DNA of 54,581 nucleotides from positions 1 to 54,581 of the forward strand of contig CAZDCJ010000001.1 in NCBI GenBank assembly GCA_964503935.1. Reading direction: 5' to 3'. The stretch is from STD2-77 sp964503935 (GTDB lineage: Bacteria > Patescibacteriota > Minisyncoccia > JAHIHE01 > JAGLIN01). A program made the position numbers and the translations under genes. Below, piece after piece: positions 49,449 through 54,581 of the stretch. The stretch's first letter is position 1; the number at the start of each line of letters is the position of its first letter. Below the pieces are notes generated by a model, which ran no database searches, was not told the DNA's origin, and saw only the letters and a list, made by a program, of their open reading frames with translations.

Positions 49449-49776
49449 TGTCATTCCCGCCCCGATCTTCATCAGAGCCTGCCCAGGGCCAAAATCGGGG
49501 GATAAACTCCGGCCCCGCGCGGAGTTTATCCCGGACTTGATCCGGGGCCATGGCTTCCAGCGTAGCACAGACGGGAATCCAGGATTCAACACACCCCGGC
49601 GCCGCTACGCTTTGGCGAGGCGAGCCCCTCTCAAGGGGGGGGGAGCTAACGCCTTATATGATATTTATTCTGTATTATTCCCAAAAAACCATTTTTGTCA
49701 TTTCGAGCATCGCGAGAAATCTATGAAAAGACGCGATTTCCGGATCTCTCAGTCGCACCGCTCCTTCGAGATGGCA
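49449..49776 (+). repeat. Cluster of degenerate TGTCAT-type repeats
   Basis: TGTCATTCCCGCCCCGATC begins at 49449, with GATAAACTCCGGCC and GCGGAGTTTATCCC forming an inner palindrome; a second unit runs from TGTCATTTCGAGC (49696) to TTCGAGATGGCA (about 49775). Nine consecutive G occur at about 49637. No supported gene between tpiA and gdhA. Confidence 0.55.
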
Positions 49777-49831
49777 GATAAGAATCGAACTTATCTGAAT
49801 GCCTGATAGACGACACGATAAAGGATTCCTC

Positions 49832-51088
49832 TTATAGATTCCTCCTCGATTTTTCCGCCTTGGCTACCCGTTCCACCGCGATGGCATAAGCCGCGAGCCG
49901 CATGGAGCAATCCGCCGTGCAGCACTTCTTGTTCCACACCTCGTCGAAAGCATCCTCGATGATAGTCTTGAGGCGCGAGATGTTCTCCTTCTCGCTCCAA
50001 TAATAATTCTGCAGGTTCTGCACCCACTCGAAATAGCTCACAATTACCCCGCCGGCATTGGCGAGGATATCAGGCACGATCGTCACGCCCTTCTTCTCCA
50101 GCATCTTATCGGCCTCCGGAGTCACCGGCCCGTTTGCCAGTTCCACGATGAGCTTGGCCTTGATCTTATCCGCATTCTTCTCCGTGATGACATTTTCCAG
50201 CGCCGCAGGCATGAGCACATCAACATCGAGCTCCAGAAGTTCTTCGTTGGTGATCTTGCGCGTCTTGGGATATCCCACCACGCTGCCGGTAGATTCCTTG
50301 TATCTTAGTACGTCTTTTGCACTAAGAGTCGTCTGTTCATCGTCATCGAGGACGATGCCGCCCTGCGAATCGGAGACTGCAACCACGTTATAGCCTAGTG
50401 CTACCAAGATATCGGCGGCGAAGTATCCCACATTGCCGAATCCCTGGATAGCTATCTTGAGCTTCTTAGGATCCAGCTCCAGCTTCTCTATGATCTTCCC
50501 GAATACGTATACCCCGCCCTGGGAAGTGGAAAATTTCCTTCCCCGCGTCCCGCCGACTTCGATCGGCTTGCCAGTCACTACGCCGGGGACATTATAACCT
50601 CTCATCGCGCTGAATTCGTCCATCATCCACGCCATGATCTGGGGATCGGTGTTGACGTCCGGCGCCGGGATATCCTTGTCCGGCCCGATGACATCACAGA
50701 GCGCCCGCACATATCCGCGCGACAGCCTCTCCAGCTCCCCTTGCGAGAGCTTCTTCACATCCACGACCACTCCGCCCTTTCCGCCACCATAAGGGATGCC
50801 GACCACCGAGCATTTCCAAGTCATCCACGCCGAAAGCGCCTTCACTTCCGACAGATCGACGTCGGGATGGAAGCGTATACCGCCCTTGAATGGACCGAGG
50901 GCGTCATTATATTGGGAACGGTATCCTTTGAAGACCTGGATCTTGCCCGAGTCCATCCGGACCGGGATGCTGACGGTCACGATCTTCTTGGGATGCCGGA
51001 GTATCTCCAGCGTGGACTCGTCGATATCTATGACCTTCGAGACGTTATCGAGCTGCTTCAGTGCATTCTTGAATGCATCGCTTTTCAT
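49832..51088 (-). CDS. gdhA: Glutamate dehydrogenase (Glu/Leu/Phe/Val family)
   Basis: 418 aa. Catalytic region: GPFKGGIRFHPDVD (about residues 64-77), then the Lys-rich IPYGGGKGGVVVD and APDVNTDPQIMAWMMDE. The nucleotide-binding loop is GFGNVGYFAADIL, and AALENVIT contacts the substrate. It interconverts glutamate and 2-oxoglutarate with ammonia; cofactor preference is not clear from sequence. Monocistronic, no SD, next to the redox genes trxB, ferredoxin and trxA. Confidence 0.96.
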   Translation of the reverse strand: MKSDAFKNALKQLDNVSKVIDIDESTLEILRHPKKIVTVSIPVRMDSGKIQVFKGYRSQYNDALGPFKGGIRFHPDVDLSEVKALSAWMTWKCSVVGIPYGGGKGGVVVDVKKLSQGELERLSRGYVRALCDVIGPDKDIPAPDVNTDPQIMAWMMDEFSAMRGYNVPGVVTGKPIEVGGTRGRKFSTSQGGVYVFGKIIEKLELDPKKLKIAIQGFGNVGYFAADILVALGYNVVAVSDSQGGIVLDDDEQTTLSAKDVLRYKESTGSVVGYPKTRKITNEELLELDVDVLMPAALENVITEKNADKIKAKLIVELANGPVTPEADKMLEKKGVTIVPDILANAGGVIVSYFEWVQNLQNYYWSEKENISRLKTIIEDAFDEVWNKKCCTADCSMRLAAYAIAVERVAKAEKSRRNL

Positions 51089-51148
51089 ACTATATATTTA
51101 TGCCGGATTAACTTATCGATTCGGATTACCTTCATCTCAGGAGATAAA

Positions 51149-52072
51149 CTATTCGGTCTTGAGGAAATTATACGCGCTCGACGCGCTGATCATCCCTTCC
51201 GCGCTTGCCGAAAGGATCTGCCGGATGCCATTACTGCCGCTACTAACATCGCCAGCCGCGAAGATTCCCGCGACGTTGGTCGCGCACGCCGCGTCCACTA
51301 CGATGTGCCCCGCTTCGTCAGTATCCACGCCTATATCCCGAAGCAGCACGCCGTTGGGAATCATGCCTATCTCCACGAAGATCCCGTCAAGCGGAAGTTC
51401 TCCGCTCCCCTGGTATTCCTTGTCGAGAAGCAGCTTCTCCACCTTCTTATCTCCCCTGATCTCCTTTATACTATATCCCGCCAAAATATCGATCCGGGGC
51501 TCCGCCTTCGCCCGCTCTATCATCACCGGCTCCGCGCGGAAATTATCACTGCGATGGATAAGGTACACCTTCGCGGCATGTTCGGATAGCATCATCGCCG
51601 CCATAAACGCCGAATTGCCGCCACCCGCGACCGCAACCGTCTTACCTTTGAAGAAAGCTCCGTCACAGATCGCGCAGTAGCTCACGCCGCTTCCTAAGAA
51701 TTCCTCTTCCCCGGGGATGCCGAGCCTGCGCTCCTTGGTGCCGGACGAGATGATGACCGTACGCGCTTCCAGATCCTTGTTCTGCGAGGTCTTTATCTTG
51801 AATATATCGCCTTCCCTCGCGATCGCCACCATATCTTCCGGCAGGATCTCCGCCCCTAGCGAGACGGCATGCTCATAGAATCTGTTAAGCAGGTCAAAGC
51901 CGCCGATAGATTTCTCCCCCGGCCAATTCTCGATGGCGTGCGCTTTGCCGAGCGCGCTGCCGCACATGTCCCCCAGCACCAGATGGTTGATCTTATAGCG
52001 GGAAGCATAGATGGAAGCGGTGAGGCCGGCCGGTCCGGCACCGACTATTATGAGGTCATACATATCTTTCAT
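51149..52072 (-). CDS. trxB: Thioredoxin reductase
   Basis: 307 aa. FAD motif VGAGPAGLTASIYASRY (residues 10-26), redox centre CAICDGAFF (Cys-Ala-Ile-Cys), NADPH loop AGGGNSAFMAAMML and a C-terminal FAD motif IFAAGDVSSGSNGIRQI. HRSDNFRAEPVMIERA resembles the NADPH-binding HRRxxxR. With thioredoxin and ferredoxin downstream of trxA it forms a thiol-redox set on one strand. No SD. Confidence 0.95.
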   Translation of the reverse strand: MKDMYDLIIVGAGPAGLTASIYASRYKINHLVLGDMCGSALGKAHAIENWPGEKSIGGFDLLNRFYEHAVSLGAEILPEDMVAIAREGDIFKIKTSQNKDLEARTVIISSGTKERRLGIPGEEEFLGSGVSYCAICDGAFFKGKTVAVAGGGNSAFMAAMMLSEHAAKVYLIHRSDNFRAEPVMIERAKAEPRIDILAGYSIKEIRGDKKVEKLLLDKEYQGSGELPLDGIFVEIGMIPNGVLLRDIGVDTDEAGHIVVDAACATNVAGIFAAGDVSSGSNGIRQILSASAEGMISASSAYNFLKTE

Positions 52073-52152
52073 TTACATTTATAAGACAAAAGGAGGCTGG
52101 ATCTCACGAGCCTGAAGAAACTCCGAAAGATCGCCCTCCTGCTCAACGTTCA

Positions 52153-52297
52153 TGTCATTCCGGATATTTTGCAGTAACAAAATATCCGGAATCCCGTGAT
52201 TCCTCGAAATGGATTATCTTAACCGTATATTTATGATAATGCCTATCCGCCCAAGACAGGTACCCCGGCTATTTCCTGCGGGAATTCCAGGATGACA
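52153..52297 (+). repeat. Palindromic repeat, TGTCATTCCGG subtype, copy 3
   Basis: 145 bp from TGTCATTCCGGATATTTTGC to GAATTCCAGGATGACA, with a strong inner hairpin (CCGGATATTTTG and CAAAATATCCGG). It lies between trxB and the ferredoxin. Confidence 0.75.
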
Positions 52298-52334
52298 CAG
52301 GATAAGATATCCGCAAAAAATCAAAGGTTATCGC

Positions 52335-52526
52335 TTATTCCTCCGTCACCCTGATCGCTCCGACCGGACAACTGTTCGCTGCCACTTCCACATCACTGCC
52401 GGAACCGGTAGGGTCGAGCACTTCCGACTTGCCTTCGTCTCCTATGGAAAATACCTTCGGACAAAGATTAGCGCACGCGCCACACCCGATACAAAGTTCC
52501 TGGTCCACCGTGACTTTTTTTGCCAT
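52335..52526 (-). CDS. Ferredoxin, single [4Fe-4S] cluster
   Basis: 63 aa. CIGCGACANLCPKVFSIGD (residues 12-30) holds three cluster Cys and a CP motif; the fourth ligand is in SCPVGAIRV near the end. This is the short one-cluster type also called [3Fe-4S]/[4Fe-4S] ferredoxin. It is a plausible acceptor for the 2-oxoacid oxidoreductase. It lies 12 bp behind trxA, so the two may be co-transcribed. Confidence 0.95.
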   Translation of the reverse strand: MAKKVTVDQELCIGCGACANLCPKVFSIGDEGKSEVLDPTGSGSDVEVAANSCPVGAIRVTEE

Positions 52527-52538
52527 ATTTTTACCTTA

Positions 52539-52859
52539 TCAACTGATTAAGCCTTTTATCTTGCTTATGAGCACCTCTTTGGGCTGAAGCCCGACCATCT
52601 CGTCGATTACCTGCCCATCCTTGAAGAATTTTAATGCCGGAATGCTCAGGATCTCGTATTTTCCCGCCAGGTTAGGATTCTCATCCACATTCACCTTGCA
52701 AACGACGAGCTTCCCTTCGAATTCCTTCGCGATCCCTTCAAGGACCGGACCCATCATCCTGCACGGTCCGCACCACGGCGCCCAGAAATCCACCAGCACC
52801 ACGCCGGGGTTCTTGAGGACCTCCTGTTCGAAGTTTCCTTCACTTATATCCATCTCCAT
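52539..52859 (-). CDS. trxA: Thioredoxin
   Basis: 106 aa from ATG 52859, selected because GGAG lies eight bases upstream; a longer frame to 52916 has no SD. Active site WAPWCGPCRMMGPV (about residues 27-40), cis-Pro in ILSIPALKFFKDGQ and the family's GxxPKE end. Reduced by the trxB product two genes downstream. Divergent from the flavoprotein at 53011. Confidence 0.96.
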   Translation of the reverse strand: MEMDISEGNFEQEVLKNPGVVLVDFWAPWCGPCRMMGPVLEGIAKEFEGKLVVCKVNVDENPNLAGKYEILSIPALKFFKDGQVIDEMVGLQPKEVLISKIKGLIS

Positions 52860-52969
52860 ATGTTTATCTCCTTTTTTAAATTCCGACTGCGCTTTGCCGC
52901 GATAGTGCCAAGGCAACGATAGAGAAACTGCGAGAGCCGGAATCCATATTTAGATTGGTTAAACTATGT

Positions 52970-52997
52970 TATAATCCACATAAGCTAATAATATAAT
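52970..52997 (+). promoter_or_regulatory. Possible promoter of the flavoprotein gene
   Basis: Two exact TATAAT hexamers (52970-52975 and 52992-52997) precede the ATG at 53011; neither has a good -35 at the right distance. Confidence 0.35.
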
Positions 52998-53010
52998 ATT
53001 TGGAAAAAAG

Positions 53011-54081
53011 ATGCAAACGAAAAAGCGGGTGGTTATCGTTGGCGCGGGGCCTGGGGGTTTAAGCGCAGCGTCTGAATTGGCAAAGAACAAAGGATACGAA
53101 GTGACTGTCCTTGAAAAGAACGCCAGACCTAGCTACAAGGTGTGCGGCGGGGGGATACATCCCGATTTCATCAAGGGGTACGTCTCGCCAGACATCATGG
53201 ACCGCGAATTCGAAAGTATGATTCTCAAGACTCCGAAGACGTCCTTCGCGATGGAATATGGCAAGCAAGTCTTCGTCGGCACATTGAACCGCCAACGGCT
53301 TAATGAAAGGCTGACGGAGAAGGCACGCTCTGCCGGGGCAGCCGTGCTCTTTGATAAGAGCGTCAAGGAAATACAGGAGGACAAGGTCGTCACTGATGAC
53401 GGCGGAGAATTCCCCTTCGATTACCTGATCGGTGCGGACGGCGCGACCTCAATCGTAAGGAAGAGTCTCGGCCTCCCCACCGAGGAATTCCTCGTGGCTT
53501 ACCAATATATGATTCCGGGAGATTATCAGAATATAGAGATGCATCTGGATTTCAAGAAATTCGGCATCACCTACAGCTGGATATTCCCCCAGAAAGGCGT
53601 CGTCTCGGTAGGCACCGGCTACGCCGCGGCTGAAAAAAAATCGCCGGAGGAGATCAAGCGGCTGCGTGAGAATTTCGACACCTGGTGCAAGGAACGCTTC
53701 TCGCTCGAAGGCGCGCGCTTCGAAGGGTTCACTATCAACTACGACTACCGCGGCTTCGAATTCGGCAATATATATCTCTGCGGCGACGCAGGAGGATTCG
53801 CCTCCGGTCTCACCGGCGAAGGTATGAAGCCCGCCATCCTGACCGGCATCGACATCGCACGCCGGATCCAAGACCCGAAGTACAAGTGTGAAGGCATCAA
53901 GGCCTGCCTGGGAGTCAAGAAAAGGGAAGACGGCATCCTGCGCCTCCTTATAAACCCCCGCTGGGGCAGGATAGTCTCGCCTATCGCCTCTACGCTTTTC
54001 GACTTCACCTGGTTCAAGAAAGCGCTTTTCAAAACACTCGATTATAGGATAAAGCTTCCCCGCTTCCTAAACGGGAAGTGA
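53011..54081 (+). CDS. Geranylgeranyl-reductase-family FAD-dependent oxidoreductase
   Basis: 356 aa. FAD motif VIVGAGPGGLSAASELAK (residues 8-25), the family's SYKVCGGGIHPDF, a second motif DYLIGADGATSIVRKSLGLP, then CGDAGGFASGLTGEGMKPAI. Members reduce isoprenoid double bonds in archaeal lipids, chlorophyll side chains or quinones. Here a lipid or quinone substrate is inferred, and a generic reductase cannot be excluded. It is the only conserved metabolic gene on the plus strand. ATG after GGAAAAAAG. Confidence 0.9.
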   Translation: MQTKKRVVIVGAGPGGLSAASELAKNKGYEVTVLEKNARPSYKVCGGGIHPDFIKGYVSPDIMDREFESMILKTPKTSFAMEYGKQVFVGTLNRQRLNERLTEKARSAGAAVLFDKSVKEIQEDKVVTDDGGEFPFDYLIGADGATSIVRKSLGLPTEEFLVAYQYMIPGDYQNIEMHLDFKKFGITYSWIFPQKGVVSVGTGYAAAEKKSPEEIKRLRENFDTWCKERFSLEGARFEGFTINYDYRGFEFGNIYLCGDAGGFASGLTGEGMKPAILTGIDIARRIQDPKYKCEGIKACLGVKKREDGILRLLINPRWGRIVSPIASTLFDFTWFKKALFKTLDYRIKLPRFLNGK

Positions 54082-54097
54082 TTATCTCGTCCATGAT

Positions 54098-54125
54098 AAA
54101 AACCGGCTCCAAAGGCCGGTTTTTG
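54098..54125 (+). terminator. Terminator of the flavoprotein gene
   Basis: AAAAACCGGC and GCCGGTTTTT around a seven-base loop, 17 bp after the stop. Confidence 0.85.
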
Positions 54126-54161
54126 GAATAAGTCTCAAATCTGACTGGCGATGGGCGGAGT

Positions 54162-54504
54162 TCATAGCTTTATCCCCATACTTTCCGTAACCGGAAATAA
54201 AACATCTTTTACAAAATAATCTACAGGAGCTCCTTCGATGAACACCCCCAATATAGCAGAGAGAATTAGCAGCCCCATGCCAATCGAGCAGTATCTCGTA
54301 ACTCTCTTATCTTTTCCTTGATTCTTCTTCAGAGCCCAGACACCGGCTCCGAGAGTGATAATCATCAAAAGGAGATTGACGATTCTGAAACCGAAACCCA
54401 TACATACTACCAAAATCCCCCCCCAATAGCGAGGTTTTGGCATATTCTCTTACCTTCTTATCCTCCACCGGCTGACTCTGGATAGATACTTGCGATGTTT
54501 CCAT
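54162..54504 (-). pseudogene. Membrane protein gene split at a G8 tract
   Basis: A frame from ATG 54504 (METSQVSIQSQPVEDKKVRE) runs into eight G on the minus strand (54417-54424); past it, the other frame continues a long hydrophobic segment to 54162. Reading across gives AKTSLLGGILVVCMGFGFRI, a natural helix, then two more (LLLMIITLGAGVWAL, SIGMGLLILSAILGVFIEG). The intact protein would be about 113 aa with two or three helices. The tract could switch the gene on and off or be a sequencing error. SD-like AGAAGA before the ATG. Family unknown. Confidence 0.55.
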
Positions 54505-54581
54505 GTTTTTCTTCTGATAAAGATTAGGCTCTAGACTAGATAAACTAATCTTTAAAGTAACGCTTTAATATATAAAATAAC

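Noticed and set aside
50741..51680. Overlapping plus-strand frames of 282 and 294 codons
   Set aside because: Antisense to gdhA and trxB; no regulatory signals.
1..54581. Alternative genetic code (UGA as Gly)
   Set aside because: TGA is used as a stop directly before terminators (9034, 10392) and conserved proteins have no internal TGA.

Overview
The window reads as part of a small, streamlined bacterial genome, most likely a Candidate Phyla Radiation (Patescibacteria/Parcubacteria-like) organism. This rests on gene content only: a pilin-like protein with a Cys-rich segment before two hydrophobic helices, stand-alone AtpZ-like proteins, a two-gene SufBC set, fused ADP-forming acetyl-CoA synthetase, many short ORFans, and most housekeeping genes lacking a visible Shine-Dalgarno (SD) sequence. 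TGA, TAA and TAG all behave as stops, so the Gly-UGA code of Gracilibacteria/Absconditabacteria is not in use. The only RNA gene found is tRNA-Lys(TTT). No rRNA, CRISPR array, transposase or phage gene was seen.

Layout. 0-2.8 kb: ORFans, two of them paralogous membrane proteins, then tRNA-Lys. 2.8-8.5 kb (minus): probable operon dnaJ, a polytopic membrane protein, two paralogous membrane-anchored proteins with C-terminal Ca-binding-type repeats, and a slipin (SPFH). 8.5-11.65 kb (plus): six consecutive small ORFan genes, nearly all with their own sigma70-type promoter and terminator. 11.65-22.5 kb: uvrB, pyrFE, a divergent beta-carbonic-anhydrase-like gene, two AtpZ-like genes, a YhiN-type flavoprotein and typA, plus two more plus-strand ORFans. 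23-26.4 kb: a frameshifted ORFan, sufBC and a flavodoxin. 26.4-34 kb: EamA exporter, three nucleotidyltransferase-fold genes (one AadA-like), a HAD hydrolase, peptidase E and a glycosyltransferase operon. 34-38.2 kb: operon of ADP-forming acetyl-CoA synthetase, DUF389 membrane protein, and gamma and delta subunits of a 2-oxoacid:ferredoxin oxidoreductase. 38.4-49.4 kb: PfkB kinase, pilin-like protein and the whole lower glycolytic trunk (gpmI, eno, pgk, gapA, tpiA). 49.8-54.5 kb: glutamate dehydrogenase, thioredoxin reductase, ferredoxin, thioredoxin and a geranylgeranyl-reductase-family flavoprotein.

How the genes fit together. Triose phosphate to PEP is fully encoded (tpiA, gapA, pgk, gpmI, eno). 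Downstream, the partial pyruvate:ferredoxin oxidoreductase and the acetyl-CoA synthetase would give acetyl-CoA, then acetate plus ATP. Ferredoxins, flavodoxin and thioredoxin reductase handle electrons and SufBC builds Fe-S clusters. This suggests a fermentative, probably anaerobic or microaerophilic lifestyle.

Two architectural features stand out. First, nearly all conserved genes lie on the minus strand, while the plus strand carries ORFans (geranylgeranyl reductase excepted) as isolated transcription units with 16-17 bp promoter spacers and short or absent leaders. Second, intergenic gaps are filled by a family of roughly 93-147 bp palindromic repeats ending in TGTCAT...ATGACA, some nested, one abutting and probably truncating a glyoxalase-family gene upstream of pgk.
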